Notes under the pieces: model-generated | Told to the model about the DNA's origin: nothing | The model's database searches: none | What the model saw: only the letters and a program-made list of their open reading frames with translations | Assembly (NCBI GenBank): GCA_958450325.1 | Contig: OY288246.1 | Span: 34,466,544 to 34,530,543, forward strand | Length of the DNA stretch: 64,000 nucleotides | Origin: Agrostemma githago | Taxonomy: Eukaryota; Streptophyta; Magnoliopsida; Caryophyllales; Caryophyllaceae | Direction: 5' to 3' | Program-made: the position numbers and the translations under genes | In this document: one piece after another, positions 1-13,259 of the stretch | Position numbering within the stretch: the stretch's first letter is position 1 | Layout: every line of letters starts with the position of its first letter

Positions 1-177
1 TTTTAGGGTTCAGTTTCTTGCGGGATTAGTGACCTTAAATAAGGAAAAGGGTTTAGGGTTGGATTAGGCAGAGCCAGGAAGCGGGTACGCCTAATCCAAC
101 CCTAAACCCTTTTATGTCCCGTCTTATGCTGTACCCCATCTTTGAATCACATCCACGATAGGGTTCACCAATACCCA

Positions 178-353
178 TTTAGGGTTCAGTTTCTTAGAGG
201 ATTAGTGACCTTGAATAAGGAAAAGGGTTTAGGATTGGATTAGGCGGAGCCGTGAAGCGGGTACGCCTAATCCAACCCTGAACCCTTTTCCGTCCCGTCT
301 TATGTTGTACCCCATCTTTGAATCACATCCACGACAGGGTTCACCAATATCCT
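178..353 (+). repeat. representative 176-bp satellite monomer
   Basis: One full monomer, phased from TTTAGGGTTCAG to the base before the next occurrence at 354. It is close to nucleosomal-repeat length, like many centromeric satellites. The TTAGGGGATTAGTGACCTTG segment marks it as one of the recurring subtypes. The palindrome occupies the middle third and the more strongly conserved GTACCCCATCTTTGAATC block the last third. Any phase is arbitrary because the array is continuous. Confidence 0.95.
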
Positions 354-1860
354 TTTAGGGTTCAGTTTCTTGCTGGATTAGTGACCTTGAATAAGGAAAA
401 CGGTTTGGGGTTGGATTAGGCGGAGCCGCAAAGCGGGTTCGCCTAATCCAACACTAAACCCTTTTATGTCCCGTCTTATGCTGTACCCCATCTTTGAATC
501 ACATCCACGACAGGGTTCACCAATACCCATTAAGGGTTCAGTTTCTTAGGGGATTAGTGACCTTGAATAAGGAAAAGGGTTTAGGATTGGATTAGGTGGA
601 GCCTCGAAGCGGGTACGCCTAATCCAACCCTAAACCCTTTTCCGTCCCGTCTTATGCTGTACCCCATATTTGAATCACATCCACGACAGGGTTCACCAAT
701 AACCATTTAGGGTTCAGTTTCTTTCGGGATTGGTGACCTTGAATAATAAAAAGTGTTTAGGGTTGAATAAGGCGGAGCCGCGAAGCGGGTACGCCTAATC
801 CAACCCTAAACCCTTTTCCGTATCGTCTTATGTTGTACCCCATCATTGAATCACATCCACGACAGGGTTCACTAATACCCTTTCAGGGTTCAGTTTCTTG
901 CGGGATTAGTGACCTTAAATAAGGAAAAGGGTTTAGGGTCGGATTAGTGGGAGCCGCGAAGCAAGTTCGTCTTATCCAACCCTAAACACTTTTCCGTATC
1001 GTCTTATGCTGTACCCCATCTTTGAATCACATCCACGGCAGGGTTCACCAATACCATCTTAGGGTTCAGTTTCTTGCGGGTTTAGTGACCTTAATTAAGG
1101 AAAAGGGTTTAGGGTTGGATTAGGCGGAGCCACGAAGCGGGTTCGCCTTATCCAACACTAAACCCTTTTATGTCCCGTCTTATGCTGTACCCCATCTTTG
1201 AATCACATCCACGACAGGGTTCACCAATACCCATTTAGGGTTCAGTTTCTTAGGGGATTAGTGACCTTGAATAAGGAAAAGGGTTTAGGATTGGATTAGG
1301 TGGAGCCTCGAAGCGGGTACGCCTAATCCAACCCTAAACCCTTTTCCGTCCCGTCTTATGCTGTACCCCATATTTGAATCACATCCACAACAGGGTTCAC
1401 CAATACCCTTTTAGGGTTCAGTTTCTTGCGAGATTAGTGACCTTAAATAAGGAAAAGGGTTTAGGGTTGGATTAGGCGGAGCCGTGAAGCGGGTACGCCT
1501 AATCCAACCCTAAACCCTTTTCCGTCCCGTCTTATGTTGTACCCCATCTTTGAATCACATCCACGACAGGGTTCACCAATATCCTTTTAGGGTTCAGTTT
1601 CTTGCTGAATTAGTGACCTTGAATAAGGAAAACGGTTTGGGGTTGGATTAGGCGGAGCCGCAAAGCGGGTACCCCTAATCCAACCCTAAACCCTTTTCCG
1701 TCCCGTCTTATGTTGTACCCCATCTTTGAATAACATCCACGATAGGGTTCACCAATACCCTTTTAGGGTTCAGTTTCTTGCGGGATTAGTGACCTTGAAT
1801 AAGGAAAAGGGTTTGGGGCTGGATTAGGCGGAGCCGCGAAGCGGGTACGCCTAATCCAAC

Positions 1861-3620
1861 CCTAAACCCTTTTCCGTCCTGTCTTATGTTGTACCCCATC
1901 TTTGAATCACATCCAAGACAGGGTTCACCAATAACCATTTAGGGTTCAGTTTCTTTCGGGATTGGTGACCTTGAATAAGAGAAAGTGTTTAGGGTTGAAT
2001 AAGGCGGAGCCGCGAAGCGGGTACGCCTAATCCAACCCTAAACCCTTTTCCGTATCGTCTTATGTTGTACCCCATCATTGAATCACATCCACGACAGGGT
2101 TCACTAATACCCTTTTAGGGTTCAGTTTCTTGCGGGATTAGTGACCTTAAATAAGGAAGAGAGTTTAGGGTTGGATTAGTGGGAGCCGCGAAGCGGGTTC
2201 GCCTTAGCCAACCCTGAACACTTTTCCGTCCCGTCTTATGCTGTACCCCATCTTTGAATCACATCCACGACAGGGTTCACCAATATCCTTTTAGGGTTCA
2301 GTTTCTTGGGGGATTAGTGACCTTGAATAAGGAAAACGGTTTGGGGTTGGATTAGGCGGAGCCGCAAAGCGGGTACGCCTAATCCAACCCTAAACCCTTT
2401 TTCGTCCCGTCTTATGTTGTACCCCATCTTTGCATCACATCCAAGACATGGTTCACCAATAACCATTTAGGGTTCAGTTTCTTTCGGGATTGGTGACCTT
2501 GAATAAGAAAAAGGGTTTAGGGTTGAATTAGGCGGAGCCGCGAAGCGGGTACGCCTAATCAAACCCTAAACCCTTTTCCGTCCCGTCTTATGTTGTACCC
2601 CATCTTTGAATCACATCCAAGACAGGGTTCACCAATAACCATTTAGGGTTCAGTTTCTTTCGGGATTGGTGACCTTGAATAAGAAAAAGGGTTTAGGGTT
2701 GAATTAGGCGGAGCCGCGAAGCGGGTACGCCTAATCCAACCCTAAACCCTTTTCCGTCCCGTCTTATGTTGTACCCCATCTTTGAATCACATCCAAGACA
2801 GGGTTCACCAAAAACCATTTAGGGTTCAGTTTCTTTCGGGATTGGTGACCTTGAATAAGAAAAAGTGTTTAGGGTTGAATAAGGCGGAGCCGCGAAGCGG
2901 GTACGCCTAATCCAACCCTAAACCCTTTTCCGTATCGTCTTATGTTGTACCCCATCATTGAATCACATCCACGACAGGGTTCACTAATACCATTTTAGGG
3001 TTCAGTTTCTTGCGGGATTAGTGACCTTAAATAAGGAAGAGGGTTTAGGGTTGGATTAGTGGGAGCCGCGAAGCGGGTTCGCCTTAGCCAACCCTGAACA
3101 CTTTTCCGTCCCGTCTTATGCTGTACCCCATCTTTGAATCACATCCACGACAGGGTTCACCAATATCCTTTTAGGGTTCAGTTTCTTGCGGGATTAGTGA
3201 CCTTGAATAAGGAAAACGGTTTGGGGTTGGATTAGGCGGAGCCGCAAAGCGGGTACGCCTAATCCAACCCTAAACCCTTTTCCGTCCCGTCTTATGTTGT
3301 ACCCCATCTTTGCATCACATCCAAGACATGGTTCACCAATAACCATTTAGGGTTCAGTTTCTTTCGGGATTGGTGACCTTGAATAAGAAAAAGGGTTTAG
3401 GGTTGAATTAGGCGGAGCCGCGAAGCGGGTACGCCTAATCAAACCCTAAACCCTTTTCCGTCCCGTCTTATGTTGTACCCCATCTTTGAATCACATCCAA
3501 GACAGGGTTCACCAATAACCATTTAGGGTTCAGTTTCTTTCGGGGTTGGTGACCTTGAATAAGAAAAAGGGTTTAGGGTTGAATTAGGCGGAGCCGCGAA
3601 GCGAGTACGCCTAATCCAAC
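1861..3620 (+). repeat. 880-bp higher-order repeat, 2 copies (5 monomers)
   Basis: Marker variants recur at an offset of 880 bp (5 x 176): AAGGAAGA at 2153 and 3033, CATCTTTGCATCACATCC around 2431 and 3311, CCGTATCGTC at 2051 and 2931, and AAAGTGTTTAGGGTTGAATAA at 1982 and 2862. The copies differ at few positions inside the block and diverge outside it. Boundaries are approximate. Confidence 0.85.
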
Positions 3621-5240
3621 CCTAAACCCTTTTCCGTCCCGTCTTATGTTGTACCCCATCTTTGAATCACATCCAAGACAGGGTTCACCAATAACCATTT
3701 AGGGTTCAGTTTCTTTCGGGATTGGTGACCTTGAATAAGAAAAAGGGTTTAGGGTTGAATTAAGCGGAGCCGCGAAGCGGGTACGCCTAATCCAACCCTA
3801 AACCCTTTTCCGTCCCGTCTTATGTTGTACCCCATCTTTGAATCACATCCACGACAGGGTTCACCAATACCCTCTTAGGGTTCAGTTTCTTGCGGGATTA
3901 GTGACCTTAAATAAGGAAAAGGGTTTAGGGTTGGATTAGGCAGACCCAGGAAGCGGGTACGCCTAATCCAACCCAAAACCCTTTTCCGTCCCGTCTTATG
4001 CTGTACCCCATCTTTGAATCACATCTACGACAGGGTTCACCAATACCCTCTTAGGGTTCAGTTTCTTGCGGGATTAGTGACTTTAAATAAGGAAAAGGAT
4101 TTAGGGTTGGATTAGTGGGAGCCGTGAAGCGGGTTCGCCTTATCCAACCCTAAACACTTTTCCGTCCCGTCTTATGTTGTACCCCATCTTTGAATCACAT
4201 CCACGACAGGGTTCACCAATACCCTCTTAGGGTTCAGTTTCTTGCGGGATTAGTGACCTTAAATAAGGAAAAGGGTTTAGGGTTGGATTAGGCGGAGCCG
4301 CCAAGCGGGTTCGCCTTATCCAACACTAAACCCTTTTATGTCCCGTCTTATGCTGTACCCCATCTTTGAATCACATCCACGACAGTGTTCACCAATTCCC
4401 ATTTAGGGTTCAGTTTCTTAGGGGATTAGTGACCTTGAATAAGAAAAAGGGTTTAGGGTTGGATTAGGTGGAGGCGCGAAGCAGGTACGCCTAATCCAAC
4501 CCTAAACCCTTTTCCGTCCCGTCTTATGCTGTACCCCATCTTTGAATCACATCCACGAAAGTGTTCACCAATAACCTTTTAGGGTTCAGTTTCTTGCGGG
4601 ATTAGTGACCTTAAATAAGGAAAAGGGTTTAGGGTTGGATTAGGCGGAGCCGCGAAGAGGGTACGCCTAATCCAACCCTAAACCCTTTTCCGCTTCCTCT
4701 TATGTTGTACCCCATCATTGAATAGCATCCACGACAGGGTTCACCAATACCCTCTTAGGGTTCTGTTTCTTGCGGGATTAGTGACCTTAAATAAGGAAAA
4801 GGGTTTAGGGTTGGATTAGGCGGAGCCGCCAAGCGGGTTCGCCTTATCCAACACTAAACCCTTTTATGTCCCGTCTTATGCTGTACCCCATCTTTGAATC
4901 ACATCCATGACAGGGTTCACCAATAACCATTTAGGGTTCAGTTTCTTTCGGGATTAGTGACCTTGAATAAGAAAAAGGGTTTAGGGTTGGATTAGGAGGA
5001 GCCGCGAAACGGGTACGCCTAATCCAACCCTAAACCCTTTTCCGTTTCGTCTTATGTTGTACCCCATCATTGAATCACATCCACGACAGGGTTCACCAAT
5101 ACCCTCTTAGTGTTCAATTTCTTGCGGGATTAGTGACCTTAAATAAGGAAAAGGGTTTAGGGTTGGATTAGGCAGAGCCAGGAAGCGGGTACGCCTAATC
5201 CAACCCTAAACCCTTTTCCGTCCCGTCTTATGCTGTACCC

Positions 5241-8200
5241 CATCTTTCAATCACATCTACGACAGGGTTCACCAATACCCTCTTAGGGTTCAGTTTCTTG
5301 CGGGATTAGTGACCTTAAATAAGGAAAAGGGTTTAGGGTTGGATTAGTGGGAGCCGTGAAGCGGGTTCGCCTTATCCAACCCTAAACACTTTTCCGTCCC
5401 GTCTTATGTTGTACCCCATCTTTGAATCACATCCACGACAGGGTTCACCAATACCCTCTTAGGGTTCAGTTTCTTGCGGGATTAGTGACCTTAAATAAGG
5501 AAAAGGGTTTAGGGTTGGATTAGGCGGAGCCGCCAAGCGGGTTCGCCTTATCTAACACTAAACCCATTTATGTCCCGTCTTATGTTGTACCCCATCTTTG
5601 AATCACATCCACGACAGTGTTCACCAATACCCATTTAGGGTTCAGTTTCTTAGGGGATTAGTGACCTTGAATAAGAAAAAGGGTTTAGGGTTGGAGCCGC
5701 GAAGTGGGTACGCCTAATCCAACCCTAAACCCTTTTCCGTCCCGTCTTATGCTGTACCCCATCTTTGAATCACATCCACGACAGGGTTCACCAATACCCT
5801 TTTAGGGTTCAGTTTTTTGCGGGATTAGTGACCTAAAATAAGGAAAAGGGTTTAGGGTTGGATTAGGCGGAGCCGCGAAGCGGGTACGCCTAATCCAACC
5901 CTAAACCCTTTTCCGTTTCCTCTTATGTTGTACCCCATCATTGAATCACATCCACGACAGGGTTCACCAATACCCTTTTAGGGTTCAGTTTCTTGCGGGA
6001 TTAGTGACCTTAAATAAGGAAAAGGGTTTAGGGTTGGATTAGTGGGAGCCGCGAAGCGGGTTCGCCTTATCCAACCCTAAACACTTTTCCGTCCCGTCTT
6101 ATGTTGTACCCCATCTTTGAATCACATCCACGACAGTGTTCACCAATACCCTCTTAGAGTTCAGTTTCTTGCGGGATTAGTGACCTTAAATAGGGAAAAG
6201 GGTTTAGGGTTGGATTGGGCGTAGCCGCGAAGCGGGTTCGCCTTATCCAACACTAAACCTTTTTATGTCCCGTCTTATCCTGTACCCCATCTTTGAATCA
6301 CATCCACGACAGTGTTCACCAATACCTATTTAGGGTTCAGTTTCTTAGGGGATTTGTGACCTTGAATAAGAAAAAGGGTTTAGGGTTGGAGCCGCGAAGT
6401 GGGTACGCCTAATCCAACCCTAAACCCTTTTCCGTCCCGTCTTATGCTGTACCCCATCTTTCAATCACATCTACGACAGGGTTCACCAATACCCTCTTAG
6501 GGTTCAGTTTCTTGCGGGATTAGTGACCTTAAATAAGGAAAAGGGTTTAGGGTTGGATTAGTGGGAGCCGTGAAGCGGGTTCGCCTTATCCAACCCTAAA
6601 CACTTTTCCGTCCCGTCTTATGTTGTACCCCATCTTTGAATCACATCCACGACAGGGTTCACCAATACCCTCTTAGGGTTCAGTTTCTTGCGGGATTAGT
6701 GACCTTAAATAAGGAAAAGGGTTTAGGGTTGGATTAGGCGGAGCCGCCAAGCGGGTTCGCCTTATCTAACACTAAACCCATTTATGTCCCGTCTTATGTT
6801 GTACCCCATCTTTGAATCACATCCACGACAGTGTTCACCAATACCCATTTAGGGTTCAGTTTCTTAGGGGATTAGTGACCTTGAATAAGAAAAAGGGTTT
6901 AGGGTTGGAGCCGCGAAATGGGTACGCCTAATCCAACCCTAAACCCTTTTCCGTCCCGTCTTATGCTGTACCCCATCTTTGAATCACATCCACGACAGGG
7001 TTCACCAATACCCTTTTAGGGTTCAGTTTTTTGCGGGATTAGTGACCTAAAATAAGGAAAAGGGTTTAGGGTTGGATTAGGCGGAGCCGCGAAGCGGGTA
7101 CGCCTAATCCAACCCTAAACCCTTTTCCGTTTCCTCTTATGTTGTACCCCATCATTGAATCACATCCACGACAGGGTTCACCAATACCCTTTTAGGGTTC
7201 AGTTTCTTGCGGGATTAGTGACCTTAAATAAGGAAAAGGGTTTAGGGTTGGATTAGTGGGAGCCGCGAAGCGGGTTCGCCTTATCCAACCCTAAACACTT
7301 TTCCGTCCCGTCTTATGTTGTACCCCATCTTTGAATCACATCCACGACAGTGTTCACCAATACCCTCTTAGAGTTCAGTTTCTTGCGGGATTAGTGACCT
7401 TAAATAGGGAAAAGGGTTTAGGGTTGGATTAGGCGTAGCCGCGAAGCGGGTTCGCCTTATCCAACACTAAACCTTTTTATGTCCCGTCTTATCCTGTACC
7501 CCATCTTTGAATCACATCCACGACAGTGTTCACCAATACCTATTTAGGGTTCAGTTTCTTAGGGGATTTGTGACCTTGAATAAGAAAAAGGGTTTAGGGT
7601 TGGAGCCGCGAAGTGGGTACGCCTAATCCAACCCTAAACCCTTTTCCGTCCCGTCTTATGCTGTACCCCATCTTTCAATCACATCTACGACAGGGTTCAC
7701 CAATACCCTCTTAGGGTTCAGTTTCTTGCGGGATTAGTGACCTTAAATAAGGAAAAGGGTTTAGGGTTGGATTAGTGGGAGCCGTGAAGCGGGTTCGCCT
7801 TATCCAACCCTAAACACTTTTCCGTCCCGTCTTATGTTGTACCCCATCTTTGAATCACATCCACGACAGGGTTCACCAATACCCTCTTAGGGTTCAGTTT
7901 CTTGCGGGATTAGTGACCTTAAATAAGGAAAAGGGTTTAGGGTTGGATTAGGCGGAGCCGCCAAGCGGGTTCGCCTTATCTAACACTAAACCCATTTATG
8001 TCCCGTCTTATGCTGTACCCCATCTTTGAATCACATCCACGACAGTGTTCACCAATACCCATTTAGGGTTCAGTTTCTTAGGGGATTAGTGACCTTGAAT
8101 AAGAAAAAGGGTTTAGGGTTGGAGCCGCGAAGTGGGTACGCCTAATCCAACCCTAAACCCTTTTCCGTCCCGTCTTATGCTGTACCCCATCTTTGAATCA

Positions 8201-8880
8201 CATCCACGACAGGGTTCACCAATACCCTTTTAGGGTTCAGTTTTTTGCGGGATTAGTGACCTAAAATAAGGAAAAGGGTTTAGGGTTGGATTAGGCGGAG
8301 CCGCGAAGCGGGTACGCCTAATCCAACCCTAAACCCTTTTCCGTTTCCTCTTATGTTGTACCCCATCATTGAATCACATCCACGACAGGGTTCACCAATA
8401 CCCTTTTAGGGTTCAGTTTCTTGCGGGATTAGTGACCTTAAATAAGGAAAAGGGTTTAGGGTTGGATTAGTGGGAGCCGCGAAGCGGGTTCGCCTTATCC
8501 AACCCTAAACACTTTTCCGTCCCGTCTTATGTTGTACCCCATCTTTGAATCACATCCACGACAGTGTTCACCAATACCCTCTTAGAGTTCAGTTTCTTGC
8601 GGGATTAGTGACCTTAAATAGGGAAAAGGGTTTAGGGTTGGATTAGGCGGAGCCGCGAAGCGGGTTCGCCTTATCCAACACTAAACCCTTTTATGTCCCG
8701 TCTTATCCTGTACCCCATCTTTGAATCACATCCACGACAGTGTTCACCAATACCCATTTAGGGTTCAGTTTCTTAGGGGATTAGTGACCTTGAATAAGAA
8801 AAAGGGTTTAGGGTTGGATTAGGTGGAGCCGCGAAGTGGGTACGCCTAATCCAACCCTAAACCCTTTTCCGTCCCGTCTT
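5241..8880 (+). repeat. 1214-bp higher-order repeat, about 3 copies (7 monomers)
   Basis: CATCTTTCAATCACATCTACG recurs at 5241, 6455 and 7669, an offset of 1214 bp. This equals seven monomers minus two 9-bp deletions, and the 167-bp junctions at 5691, 6905 and 8119, and at 6386 and 7600, recur at the same 1214-bp offset. The copies are nearly identical. The third departs near 8640-8880, where GGCGTAGCC returns to GGCGGAGCC and the 9-bp deletion is absent. A related partial copy with the same markers starts near 12754. Confidence 0.9.
7056..7128. repeat. perfect palindrome inside a satellite monomer (representative)
   Basis: The left arm (7056-7083, beginning GGAAAAGGGTTTAGGG and ending GGATTAGGCG) is the exact reverse complement of the right arm (7101-7128). 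The arms are 28 bp and the loop, GAGCCGCGAAGCGGGTA, is 17 nt. Most monomers keep this structure with a few mismatches. The arms contain plant telomere-like GGGTTTAGGG and CCCTAAACCC facing each other. Such a sequence could extrude as a cruciform, or fold as an RNA hairpin if transcribed; both are inferences. Subtypes with CGCCTTATCCAACACTAAACCC in the right arm have an imperfect stem. Confidence 0.93.
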
Positions 8881-10880
8881 ATGCTGTACCCCATCTTTGA
8901 ATCACATCCACGACAGGGTTCACCAATACCCTTTTAGGGTTCAGTTTTTTGCGGGATTAGTGACCTTAAATAAGGAAAAGGGTTTAGGGTTGGATTAGGC
9001 GTAGCCGCGAAGCGGGTACGCCTAATCCAACCCTAAACCCTTTTCCGTCCCGTCTTATGTTGTACCCCATCTTTGAATCACATCCACGACAGGGTTCACC
9101 AATACCCTTTTAGGGTTCAGTTTCTTGCGGGATTAGTGACCTTAAATAAGGAAATGGGTTTAGGGTAGGATTAGTGGGAGCCGCGAAGCGGGTTCGCCTT
9201 AACCAACCCTAAACACTTTTCCGTCCCGTCTTATGCTGTACCCCATTTTTGAATCACATCCACGATAGGGTTCACCAATACCCTCTTAGGGTTCAGTTTC
9301 TTGTGGGATTAGTGACCTTAAATAAGGAAAAGGGTTTAGGGTTGGATTAGGCGGAGCCGCGAAGCGGGTTCGCCTTATCCAACACTAAACCCTTTTCCGT
9401 CCCGTCTTATGCTGTACCCCATCTTTGAATCACATCCACGACAGAGTTCACCAATATCCTTTTAGGGTTCAGTTTCTTGCGGGAATTGTGACCTTGAATA
9501 AGGAAAACGTTTTGGGGTTGGATTAGGCGGAGCCGCAAAGCGGGTACGCCTAATCCAACCCCAAACCATTTTCCGTCCCGTCTTATGTTGTACCCCATCT
9601 TTGGATCACATCCACGACAGGGTTCACCAATAACCTTTTAGGGTTCAGTTTCTTGCGGGATTAGTGACCTTGAATAAGGAAAAGGGTTTGGGGTTGGATT
9701 AGGCGGAGCCGCGAAGCAGGTATGCCTAATCCAACCCTAAACCCTTTTCCGTCCTGTCTTATGCTGTACCCCATCTTTGAATCACATCCACAACAGGGTT
9801 CACCAATAACCATTTAGGGTTCAGTTTCTTGCGGGATTAGTGACCTTGAATAAGAAAAAGGGTTTAGGGTTGGATTAGGCGGAGCCGCGAAGCGGGTACG
9901 CCTAATCCAACACTAAACCCTTTTATGTCCCGTCTTATGCTGTTCCCCATCTTTGAATCACATCCACAACAGGGTTCACCAATACCCTCTTAGGGTTCAG
10001 TTTCTTGCGGGATTAGTGACCTTAATTAAGGAAAAGGGTTTAGGGTTGGATTAGTGGGAGCCGCGAAGCAAGTTCGTCTTATCCAACCCTAAACACTTTT
10101 CCGTCTCGTCTTATGCTGTACCCCATATTTGAATCACATCCACGACAGGGTTCACCAATACCATCTTAGGTTCAGTTTCTTGCGGGTTTAGTGACCTTAA
10201 GTAAGGAAAAGGGTTTAGGGTTGGATTAGGCGGAGCCGCGAAGCGGGTTCGCCTTATCCAACACTAAACCCTTTTATGTCTCGTCTTATGCTGTTCCCCA
10301 TCTTTGAATCACATCTACGACAGGGTTCACCAATACCCTTTTAGGGTTCAGTTTTTTGCGGGATTAGTGACCTAAAATAAGGAAAAGGGTTTAGGGTTGG
10401 ATTAGGCGGAGCCGCGAAGCGGGTACGCCTAATCCAACCCTAAACCCTTTTCCGTTTCCTCTTATGTTGTACCCCATCATTGAATCACATCCACGACAGG
10501 GTTCACCAATACCCTTTTAGGGTTCAGTTTCTTGCGGGATTAGTGACCTTAAATAAGGAAAAGGGTTTAGGGTTGGATTAGTGGGAGCCGCGAAGCGGGT
10601 TCGCCTTATCCAACCCTAAACACTTTTCCGTCCCGTCTTATGTTGTACCCCATCTTTGAATCACATCCACGACAGGGTTCACCAATACCCTTTTAGGGTT
10701 CAGTTTTTTGCGGGATTAGTGACCTAAAATAAGGAAAAGGGTTTAGGGTTGGATTAGGCGGAGCCGCGAAGCGGGTACGCCTAATCCAACCCTAAACCCT
10801 TTTCCGTTTCCTCTTATGTTGTACCCCATCATTGAATCACATCCACGACAGGGTTCACCAATACCCTTTTAGGGTTCAGT

Positions 10881-12990
10881 TTCTGGCGGGATTAGTGACC
10901 TTAAATAAGGAAAAGGGTTTAGGGTTGGATTAGTGGGAGCCGCGAAGCGGGTTCGCCTTATCCAACCCTAAACACTTTTCCGTCCCGTCTTATGTTGTAC
11001 CCCATCTTTGAATCACATCCACGACAGGGTTCACCAATACCCTTTTAGGGTTCAGTTTCTTGCGGGATTAGTGACCTTAAATAAGGAAAAGGGTTTAGGG
11101 TTGGATTAGTGGGAGCCGCGAAGCGGGTTCGCCTTATCCAACCCTAAACACTTTTCCGTCCCGTCTTATGTTGTACCCCATCTTTGAATCACATCCACGA
11201 CAGTGTTAACCAATACCCTCTTAGAGTTCAGTTTCTTGCGGGATTAGTGACCTTAAATAGGGAAAAGGGTTTAGGGTTGGAATAGGTGGAGCCGCGAAGT
11301 GGGTACGCCTAATCCAACCCTAAACCCTTTTCCGTCCCGTCTTATGCTGTACCCCATCTTTGAATCACATCCACGACAGGGTTCACCAATACCCTTTTAG
11401 GGTTCAGTTTTTTGCGGGATTAGTGACCTTAAATAAGGAAAAGGGTTTAGGGTTGGATTAGGCGTAGCCGCGAAGCGGGTACGCCTAATCCAACACTAAA
11501 CCCTTTTCCGTTTCCTCTTATGTTGTACCCCATCATTGAATCACATCCACGACAGGGTTCACCAATACCCTTTTAGGGTTCAGTTTCTGGCGGGATTAGT
11601 GACCTTAAATAAGGAAAAGGGTTTAGGGTTGGATTAGTGGGAGCCGCGAAGCGGGTTCGCCTTATCCAACCCTAAACACTTTTCCGTCCCGTCTTATGTT
11701 GTACCCCATCTTTGAATCACATCCACGACAGGGTTCACCAATACCCTTTTAGGGTTCAGTTTCTTGCGGGATTAGTGACCTTAAATAAGGAAAAGGGTTT
11801 AGGGTTGGATTAGTGGGAGCCGCGAAGCGGGTTCGCCTTATCCAACCCTAAACACTTTTCCGTCCCGTCTTATGTTGTACCCCATCTTTGAATCACATCC
11901 ACGACAGTGTTAACCAATACCCTCTTAGAGTTCAGTTTCTTGCGGGATTAGTGACCTTAAATAGGGAAAAGGGTTTAGGGTTGGAATAGGTGGAGCCGCG
12001 AAGTGGGTACGCCTAATCCAACCCTAAACCCTTTTCCGTCCCGTCTTATGCTGTACCCCATCTTTGAATCACATCCACGACAGGGTTCACCAATACCCTT
12101 TTAGGGTTCAGTTTTTTGCGGGATTAGTGACCTTAAATAAGGAAAAGGGTTTAGGGTTGGATTAGGCGTAGCCGCGAAGCGGGTACGCCTAATCCAACAC
12201 TAAACCCTTTTCCGTTTCCTCTTATGTTGTACCCCATCATTGAATCACATCCACGACAGGGTTCACCAATACCCTTTTAGGGTTCAGTTTCTGGCGGGAT
12301 TAGTGACCTTAAATAAGGAAAAGGGTTTAGGGTTGGATTAGTGGGAGCCGCGAAGCGGGTTCGCCTTATCCAACCCTAAACACTTTTCCGTCCCGTCTTA
12401 TGTTGTACCCCATCTTTGAATCACATCCACGACAGTGTTCACCAATACCCTCTTAGAGTTCAGTTTCTTGCGGGATTAGTGACCTTAAATAGGGAAAAGG
12501 GTTTAGGGTTGGATTAGGCGGAGCCGCGAAGCGGGTTCGCCTTATCCAACACTAAACCCTTTTATGTCCCGTCTTATCCTGTACCCCATCTTTGAATCAC
12601 ATCCACGACAGTGTTCACCAATACCCATTTAGGGTTCAGTTTCTTAGTGGATTAGTGACCTTGAATAAGAAAAAGGGTTTAGGGTTGGAGCCGCGAAGTG
12701 GGTACGCCTAATCCAACCCTAAACCCTTTTCCGTCCCGTCTTATGCTGTACCCCATCTTTCAATCACATCTACGACAGGGTTCACCAATACCCTCATAGG
12801 GTTCAGTTTCTTGCGGGATTAGTGACCTTAAATAAGGAAAAGGGTTTAGGGTTGGATTAGTGGGAGCCGTGAAGCGGGTTCGCCTTATCCAACTCTAAAC
12901 ACTTTTCCGTCCCGTCTTATGTTGTACCCCATCTTTGAATCACATCCACGACAGGGTTCACCAATACCCTCTTAGGGTTCAGTTTCTTGC
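10881..12990 (+). repeat. 704-bp higher-order repeat (4 monomers)
   Basis: The rare variant TTCTGGCGGG occurs at 10881, 11585 and 12289, exactly 704 bp apart. CAGTGTTAACCAATACCCTC and GGAATAGGTGGAGCC recur with it in the first two units. Upstream, at 10340-10880, two-monomer blocks starting with CAGTTTTTTGCGGG repeat at 352 bp. The right end is approximate: the third copy changes composition after about 12430. Confidence 0.82.
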
Positions 12991-13259
12991 GGGATTAGTG
13001 ACCTTAAATAAGGAAAAGGGTTTAGGGTTGGATTAGGCGGAGCCGCCAAGCGGGTTCGCCTTATCTAACACTAAACCCATTTATGTCCCGTCTTATGCTG
13101 TACCCCATCTTTGAATCACATCCACGACAGTGTTCACCAATACCCATTTAGGGTTCAGTTTCTTAGGGGATTAGTGACCTTGAATAAGAAAAAGGGTTTA
13201 GGGTTGGAGCCGCGAAGTGGGTACGCCTAATCCAACCCTAAACCCTTTTCCGTCCCGTC

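Larger units (their letters stand above)
5691..13220 (+). repeat. zone with shortened 167-bp monomers
   Basis: Seven monomers in this zone read GGGTTGGAGCCGCGAAG, lacking 9 bp of the palindrome's left arm. The TTGGAGCC junctions lie at 5691, 6386, 6905, 7600, 8119, 12685 and 13204, spaced alternately 695 and 519 bp, that is 4 and 3 monomers minus 9 bp. A full-length relative with the same GAAGTGGG marker sits near 8815 and reads GGTTGGATTAGGTGGAGCC. Loss of 9 bp between its two TGGA repeats gives exactly the short form. The rest of the zone is ordinary 176-bp monomers. Confidence 0.88.

Noticed and set aside
7056..7128. Palindrome as a transcription terminator
   Set aside because: It is a feature of every satellite monomer in a gene-free plant array, without genes to terminate.
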